Assembly: GCF_018885305.1 (NCBI RefSeq) | Contig: NZ_CP076544.1 | Location: 1,364,001 to 1,428,000, forward strand | DNA length: 64,000 bases | Reading direction: 5' to 3' | From: Curtobacterium sp. L6-1 | GTDB taxonomy: Bacteria; Actinomycetota; Actinomycetes; Actinomycetales; Microbacteriaceae | Shown: one piece after another, positions 16,150 to 25,734 of the stretch | How the letters are laid out: each line of letters begins with the position of its first letter | Numbering within the stretch: position 1 is the stretch's first letter | Notes under the pieces: model-generated | Databases searched by the model: none | What the model was told of the DNA's origin: nothing | The model's input: the letters and a program-made list of their open reading frames with translations, nothing else | Position numbers and translations under genes: made by a program

Positions 16150-17178
16150 ATGGACGACATCGATCCGCAGCTGCTCCGGGTCCTGCGCGCGGTCGCCGAC
16201 GGCGGGTCGATCACCCGGGCAGCGACTGCGCTCGGGTCGAGCCAGCCGGCGGTCAGCCAACTGCTCACCCGGGCCGAGCAGCGTCTCGGGCACGCGCTCG
16301 TCCTCCGCGGCGGACGTGGGGCGACGCTCACCCACGCCGGTCAGGTGCTCGCGGACCACGCCCTGCACGTGCAGGCGGCGCTGACGGCGGCGCGCGAGGA
16401 CCTCGACGCGGTCGGCGGTCTCACTCGCGGCCGGGTCCGGCTCGCGGGCTTCCCGAGCGCGTCGTCCACCCTCGTGCCGGCGGTCCTGGCCCGGCTGGCG
16501 TCGACCGCGCCGAGCGTGGCGACCTCGTACGTCGAGGTCGAACCGCCCGAGGCCCTCGACCTGGTGCGGAGCGGCGAGGTCGACGTCGCCCTGACCTTCA
16601 CGCACGTCGGGGACGACACGGGCGTCGATGCGGCGCTGCTCTCCCGACCGCTCGGACGGGACCCGCTCGCACTGGTCACCCCGCGGACCGGGGCGGCGAG
16701 CGGCGCGCGGACGGCGAGCGGAGCCGAGGCGGCGAGTGGACCCGGCGCGGCGCGCGGTGCCGGGCCGGCGAGTGGCGCCGGGCCGACCGGTGCGCCGACG
16801 TCTGCCACGGCGGGCCCGGTCGACCTGGCGGCGCTCCGCCACGCGCGCTGGATCGGCGGGTGCCCGCGCTGCCGGGGCCACCTGCTCGCGTCGTGCGCCG
16901 CCTCGGGCTTCACGCCGGACATCGTCCTCGAGACCGACAACGCCGCGGCCGTGGTCGGACTCGTCGCCGCGGGACTCGGGGTGGCGCTGCTCCCCCGGCT
17001 GGCACTCGTGACGACGGTGCTCCCGCCTCAGGTCGAGGTCGCGCCGGCCGACGACGACCTGGCGCGACGGGTGGAGGTCGTCGTGGCCCGGGGCGCCGAA
17101 CGTGTGCCGAGCGTGCGGGCGACGCTCGAGGCCGTCCGGGCGGCGGCGCACCTGCTCGACGGGCCGCTCCCCGGGTGA
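16150..17178 (+). CDS. LysR-family transcriptional regulator with an Ala/Gly/Ser insertion
   Basis: A 342-residue regulator. The winged helix is at residues 5-62 (ITRAATALGSSQPAVSQLLT as recognition region, then LTHAGQVL), followed by a LysR substrate-binding domain. Between about residues 180 and 222 that domain is interrupted by a low-complexity stretch almost entirely of Ala, Gly, Ser, Thr and Pro. After it comes a CPRCRG motif, unusual for the family. The family is normally about 300 residues, so the excess equals the insertion. GTG at 16147 is an alternative start; ATG 16150 fits the -10 spacing better. Confidence 0.88.
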   Translation: MDDIDPQLLRVLRAVADGGSITRAATALGSSQPAVSQLLTRAEQRLGHALVLRGGRGATLTHAGQVLADHALHVQAALTAAREDLDAVGGLTRGRVRLAGFPSASSTLVPAVLARLASTAPSVATSYVEVEPPEALDLVRSGEVDVALTFTHVGDDTGVDAALLSRPLGRDPLALVTPRTGAASGARTASGAEAASGPGAARGAGPASGAGPTGAPTSATAGPVDLAALRHARWIGGCPRCRGHLLASCAASGFTPDIVLETDNAAAVVGLVAAGLGVALLPRLALVTTVLPPQVEVAPADDDLARRVEVVVARGAERVPSVRATLEAVRAAAHLLDGPLPG

Positions 17179-17281
17179 CGCTGTGCTACCCGCTCGGCGG
17201 GGCGTTGCCGGCCGCGCCCGCTCGACGGGCGCCGCCCGGCCAGTTCCTCGCTGGACGGGACGCTGCCCGGCCGCTCCCGGC
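17179..17281. other. Short convergent gap, GC-rich, no clear terminator
   Basis: A 103-base space between the LysR and uppS stops. It has partial repeats of GCCCGGCC but no long perfect stem. Nothing coding is seen. Confidence 0.4.
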
Positions 17282-18136
17282 TCAGGCTCCGGGCGCGCCC
17301 TCGGTCGCAGGCGCGCCTTCGGCCGCGGGCGCCTCCTCGGCCGTGGGCGTGTCCACCGCGCCGCCGTAGCGCCGGTCGCGGCTGGCGTACTCCTCGATCG
17401 CGCCCCACAGGTCGGTGCGCCGGAAGTCGGGCCACAGCCGGTCGAGGAACACCATCTCGGCGTAGGCGGACTGCCACAGCATGAAGTTCGACGTCCGCTG
17501 CTCGCCCGAGCTCCGGAGGAACAGGTCCACGTCGGGCAGCTCCGGCACGTACAGCCGCTTCGCGAGGGTCTTCTCGGTCACCTGGCTCGGCTTCAACCGG
17601 CCCGCGGCGACGTCGTCGGCGATGGACCGGACCGCGTCGGCGATCTCGTTCCGACCGCCGTAGTTCACGCACATCGTCAGCGTCAGGACGTCGTTGTCGG
17701 CCGTCATCGCCTCGGCGGTCTGCAGCTCGTCGATGACGCTCCGCCAGAGCCGCGGGGTGCGCCCGGCCCACCGGACACGGACGCCCCACTCGTGCAGCTG
17801 GTCCCGGCGGCGGCGGATGACGTCGCGGTTGAAGCCCATCAGGAAGCGCACCTCCTCCGGGGAGCGTTTCCAGTTCTCGGTCGAGAACGCGTACGCCGAC
17901 ACGTGCGTGACGCCGATCTGGATCGCGCCCGCGACGACGTCGAGCAGCGAGGCCTCGCCCGCCTTGTGCCCCTCGATCCGCGTGAGACCACGCTGGTTGG
18001 CCCAGCGGCCGTTGCCGTCCATGACGATCGCCACGTGCCCGGGGACGAACCGCTTCGGGATCGCCGGCGGGTGCTCGCCCGTCCAGTCGACCGGCAGGAA
18101 CTCCCGGGGCTCGGCGGCGGGACGGCGAGGGCTCAT
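17282..18136 (-). CDS. uppS: Isoprenyl (undecaprenyl/decaprenyl) diphosphate synthase, cis type
   Basis: A 284-residue cis-prenyltransferase supplying the lipid carrier for cell-wall synthesis. The diphosphate-binding motif is [16 protein letters not shown] near residue 35. The family signature follows later ([52 protein letters not shown]). The last 25 residues are an Ala/Glu/Pro repeat tail ([19 protein letters not shown]). Start ATG 18134-18136 overlaps the recO stop, giving the common actinobacterial recO-uppS pair. Confidence 0.95.
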   Translation of the reverse strand: MSPRRPAAEPREFLPVDWTGEHPPAIPKRFVPGHVAIVMDGNGRWANQRGLTRIEGHKAGEASLLDVVAGAIQIGVTHVSAYAFSTENWKRSPEEVRFLMGFNRDVIRRRRDQLHEWGVRVRWAGRTPRLWRSVIDELQTAEAMTADNDVLTLTMCVNYGGRNEIADAVRSIADDVAAGRLKPSQVTEKTLAKRLYVPELPDVDLFLRSSGEQRTSNFMLWQSAYAEMVFLDRLWPDFRRTDLWGAIEEYASRDRRYGGAVDTPTAEEAPAAEGAPATEGAPGA

Positions 18137-18969
18137 GCGCGGGGTCCTTCGGGGTCGGGCCCTGCAGCGGGCACGGGAGGAGCGGGGACCGCCGTGACGG
18201 CCGCCGGCACGCCGCCGGGGCTCGGGGCCACGGGTGAGGGGTGCTCGGTGCGGTCGACGTGCGGCAGCGACCGCAGTGATCGTTCCAGGTGCCACTGTGC
18301 GTAGGCCGCGACCACGCCGGAGGCCCGTGATCTCGTCCGCTCGTCGGTCGCGTCGACCGTCCCCCAGTCCCCCGCCAGCAGCGACCCGAGGACGTCGAGC
18401 GTCGCCGGGTCCAGCCGTGGCGTGCCGGGAGGCGCGGCCGAGTCCGCCACCACCCCACCGAGCTGCACGACGAACGCCGAGTGCGGCCCGGGCTCCCCGG
18501 TGACCGCGCAGTCGCTGAACGACGGCGCCCATCCCGCGATGCTCATCGCCCGCAGCAGGTAGGAGTCGAGCGTCGCGCTCGGCTGGTGCTCGCCGCGGGA
18601 CAGCGAGCGCAGCGCACCGACGAGCAGCAGGTACTGCTGGAGGCCTGCGTCCGCCTCACTCAGTCGGTCGGCCGTCTCGACCATCGCGCTGGCTGCCGTG
18701 TACGCGCCGTAGTCGGCCACGATGCGGGCACCGTACGCACCGAGGGACTCCGCCTGCGTGACGATGTCAAGCGACCGGCCCTCGTAGAACTGGGCGTCCA
18801 CGACCATGAACGGTTCGAGCCGCGAGCCGAACTTCGAGGCGGTGCGCCGGACACCCTTCGCGACGGCCCGGATCTTGCCGTGCTGCCGGCTGAGCATCGT
18901 GACGATACGGTCGGCCTCACCGAGCTTGTGGGTGCGCAACACGACGCACTCGTCCCGGTACAGCGGCAT
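18133..18969 (-). CDS. recO: DNA repair protein RecO
   Basis: A 278-residue recombination mediator that helps RecR load RecA on SSB-coated DNA. It has the N-terminal OB-fold start [20 protein letters not shown] and the [20 protein letters not shown] segment. The helical C-terminal domain is unusually Pro/Ala-rich at its end. GATACT six bases before the ATG (18976-18981) suggests a leaderless transcript. It is coupled to uppS by an ATGA overlap. Confidence 0.93.
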   Translation of the reverse strand: MPLYRDECVVLRTHKLGEADRIVTMLSRQHGKIRAVAKGVRRTASKFGSRLEPFMVVDAQFYEGRSLDIVTQAESLGAYGARIVADYGAYTAASAMVETADRLSEADAGLQQYLLLVGALRSLSRGEHQPSATLDSYLLRAMSIAGWAPSFSDCAVTGEPGPHSAFVVQLGGVVADSAAPPGTPRLDPATLDVLGSLLAGDWGTVDATDERTRSRASGVVAAYAQWHLERSLRSLPHVDRTEHPSPVAPSPGGVPAAVTAVPAPPVPAAGPDPEGPRA

Positions 18970-18984
18970 GTGCCCAGTATCCCC

Positions 18985-19107
18985 CGCCCCGCCGACGCCT
19001 CCTGCCCCGCCAGCGCCGGGCCGCGCCGCGCCGCGCCGGGCCGGGCCGGGCCGGGACGGGCCGAGCCGCGCCGAGCGGAGCCGCGCCCGGTCGAGCCGAG
19101 CCGCGCC
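18985..19107. repeat. Low-complexity GCCGGGCC/GCCGCGCC run
   Basis: Part of the gap between recO and leuA consists of irregular tandem copies of five-base units such as GCCGG, GCCGC and GCCGA. GC content here is close to total. No gene or clear hairpin can be assigned; the open frames crossing it are by-products of composition. Confidence 0.6.
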
Positions 19108-19408
19108 GCCCGCCGAGGTCGCACGACCCGCCGCAGGCCGATCCGCCAGGTCGCAGGAACTGCCGGAACGGCGCCCCCCGGACGGCAGAAGACGCGACCT
19201 CGACGACGGACGGGGCGGACGGGAGACACGCGGGTGTCCCCGCCCCGCGCCTCCCGTCCGCGAACAGCTCGGGCTGGGACGGCCTACGCCGCGCCCGACG
19301 CGGCCCGCCGAGGTCGCACGACCCGCCGCAGGCCGATCGCCCAGGTCGCAGGAACTGCCGGACCGACGCCCGACCGGCGGCAGAAGATGCGACCTCGACG
19401 ACGGACAG
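19108..19408. repeat. Two copies of a 105-bp direct repeat bounded by short inverted repeats
   Basis: Copy 1 spans about 19108-19211 and copy 2 about 19303-19408, in the same orientation and roughly 90% alike. The first 50 bases are almost identical; the middle differs. Each copy begins with GAGGTCGCACGACC, itself a small stem, and ends with GCGACCTC. In copy 2, GAGGTCGCA and TGCGACCTC are a perfect 9-base inverted repeat. Between the copies lies a GGACGGGAG/CTCCCGTCC hairpin (19215-19261). No start codon with a ribosome site supports a gene, though one minus-strand frame stays open through both. Confidence 0.7.
19215..19261. terminator. Hairpin with GGGAG core between the two repeat copies
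   Basis: Perfect 11-base arms, 19215-19225 (GCGGACGGGAG) and 19251-19261 (CTCCCGTCCGC). A degraded relative follows the second copy near 19413-19453. It belongs to the intergenic hairpin family of this window; whether it ends leuA transcription is inferred. Confidence 0.45.
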
Positions 19409-19462
19409 GACGGCCGGGAGGCGCGCAGCCGGCCCGCCCCGCACCTCCCGCCCGTGACCGGC

Positions 19463-21298
<1,836 letters not shown>

Positions 21299-21314
<16 letters not shown>

Positions 21315-21343
21315 CGACGAAGGAGGAGGAGTGCCGAGGACAT
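21299..21343 (-). CDS. leuL: leuA leader peptide with four consecutive Leu codons
   Basis: A 14-codon ORF reading MSSALLLLRRRDEA and ending 66 bases before leuA. Codons 5-8 are CTC CTC CTC CTT, followed by three Arg codons. It begins with ATG at 21341-21343, and a TAGCGT -10 box (21351-21356) ends seven bases upstream, so the leader is probably translated from a leaderless transcript. Leucine-rich leaders before leuA are a known actinobacterial attenuation arrangement. Recognition is by composition, position and structure, not by homology. Confidence 0.75.
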
Positions 21344-21350
21344 CGGGTTC

Positions 21351-21356
21351 ACGCTA
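21351..21356 (-). promoter_or_regulatory. -10 box (TAGCGT) of the leuA transcript
   Basis: TAGCGT is seven bases from the leader-peptide ATG. It gives a leader RNA of about 110 bases before leuA that contains the leader ORF and the attenuator stems. Confidence 0.55.
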
Positions 21357-21387
21357 GCACCGCAGGCCGTCGACGGCGCACCGTGTG

Positions 21388-21433
21388 ACGGACGGGAGGC
21401 GCGCCCCCGGCTGGGGACGAGCCTCCCGTCCGT
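21388..21433 (-). terminator. Terminator after the ABC exporter permease gene
   Basis: Perfect 13-base arms, 21388-21400 (ACGGACGGGAGGC) and 21421-21433 (GCCTCCCGTCCGT), 20-base loop. It lies downstream of the permease stop (21467) and ahead of the leuA promoter, insulating the two units. Confidence 0.65.
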
Positions 21434-21466
21434 CGGTCGGTCACGACGCGACGAGACGTGACGCGG

Positions 21467-22861
21467 TCAGTCGACCGCGAGCGCCTCCGTGGGCGGCACG
21501 CGCATCGCGCGGCGCACCGGCGCGACCGTCGCCACCACCGCGAGCACGAGCGCCCCGACGACCACGATGGCGATCATGAGCGGCGGCAGGACCGGCGTGA
21601 CGACCGACCCGAGCGTGCCGAGCAGCGTCTGCCCGCCGAGCCAGCCGTAGAAGGTGCCGAGCACGAGCCCGGTCAGGACGGCCGCGACGACCATCTGCAC
21701 GGCCTCGGTGACGATCATCCGGCGGACCTGCGCCCCGGTGAGCCCGAGGACGCGCAGGAGCCCGAGCTCCCGGCGCCGCTGCAGGACGCCGAGGGCGAGG
21801 GCGTTCACGACACCGACGGCGGCGATCACGGCGGAGAACCCGACGATGACGCTGACCACCGCGTTGAGCTGCTCGAAGAACGACCGCTGTTCCGCGACCA
21901 TCGCCGGCGTGACCCCGCTCTGCGCGCTGAAGGTCGACTCGGTGACGTGCTGCATGATGCCGAGCGCGACCGCGAACGTGACGAGCAGCGTGACGCCGAT
22001 GACGAGCCCGATGGTCGCACGGGCCGAGCGGGCCGGGGCGCGCATGGCGTTGCGGCCGGCGAGCAGGACGACCGGGTCGGCCGCACCGATCCGACCGATG
22101 GCCTGCAGGACCGGCGGCATCACGATCGTGGCGCCGACGGCGACACCCGCGAAGGACACGAACCCGCCGAGCGCTGCCGGCAGGACCGCCATCGGCGACA
22201 GGCTGCTGACGGCGAGACCGAGCAGGGCGAGGAGCGCACCGACCACCATGAGCAAGATCGCCCAAACGGTGCGGGCCTTCCCGGCGCGGACGTCCTCGTG
22301 GCTTGCCTCGACGCTCGACGACAGCGCCTGCAGCGGCGTGACCGTGAGCACGCGCCGTGACCCGGCGGCGAATGCGCCCCACGTCGCGAGGACGACCGCG
22401 ACGACCGGCAGGACGAGCTCCCACGGCAGCAGCGTGTACGACCGGTCCGGCAGGAACCCGTTGCCGCGGAGCACGGCCACGAACACGGCTGACAGCCCGG
22501 TGCCGACGACCGCGCCGACGACACCGCCGAGCAGGCCGACGAGCAGCCCCGTGCGGGTGATCCGCGCCCGGAGCGACGCACCGGTGGCGCCGACGAGCCG
22601 CTGCAGGGCGATGACGCGGGTCTGCCCGGCGATGAGCGTCGCGCACGTGTTCGCCGTCACGATCGCGCCGACGTAGAGCGCGATGCCGAGGAACAGCCAG
22701 CCGATCACCGAGAGGACCGCCTTGACGGTCGTGGACTCGTCGAGCCCGGTGGTCGAGATCGCCTCGGCGACGACGCCCGGCGCGATGACGAGGGCGGACC
22801 CGAAGGTCGTGCCGAGCGCCGCGACGAGGATCGTCGGGGCGAACTGCCTGACGCCGTTCAC
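21467..22861 (-). CDS. ABC transporter permease (FtsX/MacB-like, two FtsX modules)
   Basis: A 464-residue membrane protein, start GTG 22859-22861, overlapping the ATPase stop by four bases (GTGA). Two FtsX-type membrane blocks can be seen. The first is IALYVGAIVTANTCATLIAG with LQRLVGATGASLRARI; the second is AVIAAVGVVNALALGVLQRR with LGLLRVLGLTGAQVRRMIV. Hydrophobicity suggests about eight to ten spans. The large extracytoplasmic domains of MacB are short or absent. It would export a drug, lipid or peptide together with the adjacent ATPase, under likely control of the two-component system just upstream. Confidence 0.88.
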   Translation of the reverse strand: MNGVRQFAPTILVAALGTTFGSALVIAPGVVAEAISTTGLDESTTVKAVLSVIGWLFLGIALYVGAIVTANTCATLIAGQTRVIALQRLVGATGASLRARITRTGLLVGLLGGVVGAVVGTGLSAVFVAVLRGNGFLPDRSYTLLPWELVLPVVAVVLATWGAFAAGSRRVLTVTPLQALSSSVEASHEDVRAGKARTVWAILLMVVGALLALLGLAVSSLSPMAVLPAALGGFVSFAGVAVGATIVMPPVLQAIGRIGAADPVVLLAGRNAMRAPARSARATIGLVIGVTLLVTFAVALGIMQHVTESTFSAQSGVTPAMVAEQRSFFEQLNAVVSVIVGFSAVIAAVGVVNALALGVLQRRRELGLLRVLGLTGAQVRRMIVTEAVQMVVAAVLTGLVLGTFYGWLGGQTLLGTLGSVVTPVLPPLMIAIVVVGALVLAVVATVAPVRRAMRVPPTEALAVD

Positions 22862-23607
22862 GCCGCGGCCTCCATCCCGAGCATCGTGGCGGAGATGTCC
22901 GCGGCGGCCATGCGGGGCCGATCGGCGACGATGCGCCCGTCGGCCAGGAACAGGATCCGGTCGGCGTTCGCGGCGGCCGCGGGGTCGTGCGTCACCATCA
23001 CGACGCTCTGGCCCCACTCGGCCACGGCACCGCGCAGGATGGCGAGCACGTCGCGGCCGGTGCGGGAGTCGAGGGCTCCGGTCGGCTCGTCGGCGACGAC
23101 GACGGCGGGCCGCGAGGCCAGGGCGCGGGCGATGGCGACGCGCTGCTGCTGGCCGCCGGAGAGCTCGTGCGGGCGGTGCGCCAGACGGTTGCCGAGGCCG
23201 AGCATCTCGACGAGCCGGTCGATCCACGCCGACTCGTCGCGGTCGGGCTTGTGTCCGCCGAGCAGGAACGGCAGCCGGATGTTCTCGCTGACGTCCAGGG
23301 TCGGCACGAGGTTGAACGACTGGAAGACGAAGCCGAGCCGGCGCCGACGGAGTTCGGTGAGGTCGCGGTCCCCGAGGCCGGTGATGTCCGTGCCGTCGAT
23401 CGTGATGCGACCGGACGACACCTGGTCGAGCCCGGCGGCGACGTGCATGAGCGTCGACTTGCCGGACCCAGAGGGGCCCATCACGGCGGTGAACTCGCCC
23501 GCGCCGATGTCGACGCTGACGTCGTCGAGCGCCGTCACACGACGGGCGGCGTCACCGTAGTGCTTGGACACGTGGTCGAGACGGATGATCGGTGCGTGGT
23601 TGTCCAT
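22858..23607 (-). CDS. ABC transporter ATP-binding protein (LolD/MacB type)
   Basis: A 249-residue ATPase with all motifs intact: GPSGSGKST near residue 45, LSGGQQQRVAIARAL, VVVADEPTGALDSRT, and H-loop VMVTHDPAAA. The ALDSRT/LDDVS pattern and RRRRLGFVFQSFNLVPTLDV segment are typical of the MacB/LolD group of FtsX-partnered ATPases. Start ATG 23605-23607, preceded by GGAGG. It is coupled to its permease. Confidence 0.92.
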   Translation of the reverse strand: MDNHAPIIRLDHVSKHYGDAARRVTALDDVSVDIGAGEFTAVMGPSGSGKSTLMHVAAGLDQVSSGRITIDGTDITGLGDRDLTELRRRRLGFVFQSFNLVPTLDVSENIRLPFLLGGHKPDRDESAWIDRLVEMLGLGNRLAHRPHELSGGQQQRVAIARALASRPAVVVADEPTGALDSRTGRDVLAILRGAVAEWGQSVVMVTHDPAAAANADRILFLADGRIVADRPRMAAADISATMLGMEAAA

Positions 23608-23715
23608 GCCTCCACGATCGCGGCCGGGAGGCCCGTCCCGCGTCCGTCGCCCGGCTCGCGTCCGTCATCCGCTCGGCTCGGATCCGCCGCCCGTGTCCTC
23701 CTGGCGGATGATGGT
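23608..23715 (-). promoter_or_regulatory. Region between the two-component genes and the exporter, with a direct repeat
   Basis: The 108-base gap contains CGCGTCCGTC twice, at 23639-23648 and 23657-23666, an 18-base period. Direct repeats of this kind are typical response-regulator sites, so this may be where the regulator encoded upstream acts. A single GGGAGGC motif lies at 23627-23633. No terminator separates the two gene pairs clearly. Confidence 0.35.
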
Positions 23716-24411
23716 TCAGTCGCCCTTGGCGACGAGCCCGTGCTCGTGTGCGAAGACGACCAGACGGACCCGGTCCCGCAGCTCGAGCTTGGTGAGGACC
23801 CGGGAGATGTGCGTCTTCACGGTCGCCTCGCTGACGTACTCGTGCGCGGCGATCTCGGCGTTGCTCAGCCCACGGGCCGCGAGGTCGAAGATCTCCCGCT
23901 CCCGGGGCGTCAGGTCCGCGAACGCCGCCGGGACCGTCGACCGCTGCTCCGCGGGGTCCTCGTACCGGCGCAGGAGCTCCCGGGTGGCCGAGGCCGCGAA
24001 GACGGTGGTGCCCGCGTGCACGGTGCGGATCGCGGCGAGCAGGAACTCGGGGTCCGCGTCCTTGAGCACGAAGCCGCTCGCCCCGGCGCGGATGGCCTTC
24101 GCGGCGGCCTCGTCGAAGTCGAACGTGGTGAGGACGAGCACCTTGGCGGCGGCTCCGCTCGCGACGATCTCCGCCGTGGCGCTGATGCCGTCCATCACCG
24201 GCATCCGGACGTCCATGAGCACGACGTCCGGTCGGCCGCGCCGGACGAGTTCGAGGCCCTCGGCGCCGTCGCCGGCCTCGCCCACGAACTGCAGGTCGGG
24301 CTGGGACCCGATGAGCATCCGGATGCCCGTCCGGAAGAGGGCCTGGTCGTCGACGAGGGCGACCCGGATGCGCGCGGGGGCGGTGCTGCTCGTGGTCTGC
24401 TCGGTGGTCAT
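23716..24411 (-). CDS. Two-component response regulator, NarL/LuxR family
   Basis: A 231-residue regulator. The receiver domain (residues about 15-130) has the acidic pair in VALVDDQALFR, the phospho-acceptor in DVVLMDVRMPVMDG, and the lysine in GFVLKDADPEFLLAAI. The C-terminal LuxR helix-turn-helix is LTPREREIFDLAARGLSNAE through EATVKTHISRVLTKL. Start ATG 24409-24411 overlaps the kinase stop. It probably controls the ABC exporter genes that follow in the same direction. Confidence 0.94.
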   Translation of the reverse strand: MTTEQTTSSTAPARIRVALVDDQALFRTGIRMLIGSQPDLQFVGEAGDGAEGLELVRRGRPDVVLMDVRMPVMDGISATAEIVASGAAAKVLVLTTFDFDEAAAKAIRAGASGFVLKDADPEFLLAAIRTVHAGTTVFAASATRELLRRYEDPAEQRSTVPAAFADLTPREREIFDLAARGLSNAEIAAHEYVSEATVKTHISRVLTKLELRDRVRLVVFAHEHGLVAKGD

Positions 24412-25640
24412 CTCGTGGACTGCTCCTGCTCGGTGGGCACGCGGTTCCGGGGCATCTGCCCGGTCGAGGGCTGGGCGGGCATCCGGACGGCCACGGCGAA
24501 GTCCGCGCCGCGGGGTCCCGCCGTCATGCTCCCGCCCGACATGGTGGCACGCTCGCGCATCCCGACGAGGCCGTGACCCGTGCCGGGACCGGGGCGGCCG
24601 TCCTCCGACCGACGGTTCACCACGTCGATCTCGACGGTGTCGGGTCGGTAGGTCAGCCGTGCCCGGACGGGCGACCCGTGCGCGCCGTGCTTGTACGCGT
24701 TCGTCAGGCTCTCCTGCACGATCCGGTACACGGCGAGCTGCGTCGTCGTGGGCAGCGCGGACGGGTCGCCCTCGCGCTCCACCTGCACGTCGAGTCCGAC
24801 GTCGCGCATCTGCGCGACCAGGCGCTCGATGTCGTCGACGTCCGGCGTGGGGGCCGTGCCCTGTTCGTGCCGGAGGGCGCCGAGGAGCTCCCGCACGTCC
24901 CCGAGCGCCCGGCGTGCGGTCGTGCCGATCGTGCCGAGGGCCTCGTCGGCGATCGCGGGGTCGGCCCGCAGCGCGTACCGGGCGCCGTCCGCCTGGGCGA
25001 TGACGACCGCGAGCGAGTGCGCCACGATGTCGTGCATGTCCCGGGCGATCCGCACCCGCTCCTGCTCGATGGCCACGGCCCGGTCGGCGCGGGCGGCGTC
25101 GCGCTCGGCGAGCAGCTGCGCCTCCCGGCTCATCCGGGCGGAGCGTCGGGCGCGGACGGCCAGTCCGGCGAGCCACGGCAGCATCAGGACGGCGAGCGTG
25201 AAGACGAACCACGTCGCGCCGTCGTAGACCGACTCCTGCAGTGTCTCGGGACGCCCGCCGATGCCCGGTGTCCCGTAGATCCGGACGCCCATGTACACGC
25301 CGGCGACGACCGCCCCGACCACCGCCGAGAGCAGCCCCAGGACGCGCACCCGCCGGCTGCCGTAGACGCTCGTCGTGTATACGACGCCGGCGGCCAGGGC
25401 GTCGACGATGGTCGGCTCCTGCTGCGTCACCATCTGGAACACTGCCGTGGCCCACGCCACCGCGAGCGCGAGCCCCGGGGCCAGACGGCGGAGGGCCAGG
25501 GCGACGGTCATCCCGGCGACGGTGAGCAGCGCCACCGGACCGTCGATCGCCGACCCGGACAGCACGGCGATCAGCCCGCCGAGGACGACCGCCACGCCGA
25601 TGTCGACGACGACCTGGGTGCGGAGCAGCGGACGGAACAC
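24408..25640 (-). CDS. Two-component sensor histidine kinase (NarL-partner type)
   Basis: A 410-residue HisKA_3-type kinase. The N-terminus has four or five membrane spans with little extracytoplasmic sequence, suggesting membrane-state or transporter sensing. The phosphorylated histidine is in RIARDMHDIVAHSLAVV near residue 215. The ATP-binding domain has LTNAYKHG and GTGHGLVGMRERA. The start is GTG 25638-25640, because TACCGT at 25647-25652 lies six bases upstream; a longer frame reaches 25724 and beyond but runs into the divergent promoter. Confidence 0.9.
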   Translation of the reverse strand: MFRPLLRTQVVVDIGVAVVLGGLIAVLSGSAIDGPVALLTVAGMTVALALRRLAPGLALAVAWATAVFQMVTQQEPTIVDALAAGVVYTTSVYGSRRVRVLGLLSAVVGAVVAGVYMGVRIYGTPGIGGRPETLQESVYDGATWFVFTLAVLMLPWLAGLAVRARRSARMSREAQLLAERDAARADRAVAIEQERVRIARDMHDIVAHSLAVVIAQADGARYALRADPAIADEALGTIGTTARRALGDVRELLGALRHEQGTAPTPDVDDIERLVAQMRDVGLDVQVEREGDPSALPTTTQLAVYRIVQESLTNAYKHGAHGSPVRARLTYRPDTVEIDVVNRRSEDGRPGPGTGHGLVGMRERATMSGGSMTAGPRGADFAVAVRMPAQPSTGQMPRNRVPTEQEQSTR

Positions 25641-25734
25641 CACCCCACGGTACGGCGATCGACCGACCGCCGCGTCCGACCGCGGGATGACCCGCCTCGC
25701 TGTCGAGGATATGTTACATGTCATACTGGGCGGT
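25641..25734. promoter_or_regulatory. Divergent promoter: sensor kinase and acyltransferase
   Basis: TACCGT (25647-25652, minus) serves the kinase and CATACT (25722-25727, plus) serves the acyltransferase, each 6-7 bases before its start. Bases 25708-25727 are markedly AT-rich for this genome (GATATGTTACATGTCATACT), consistent with a melting region or operator. Confidence 0.5.

Noticed and set aside
18917..19444. Minus-strand open frame of 175 codons with an internal repeated peptide, across the recO-leuA gap
   Set aside because: The repeated peptide simply reflects the 105-bp DNA repeat; the frame has no ribosome site and crosses the low-complexity run. Kept as a DNA element instead.
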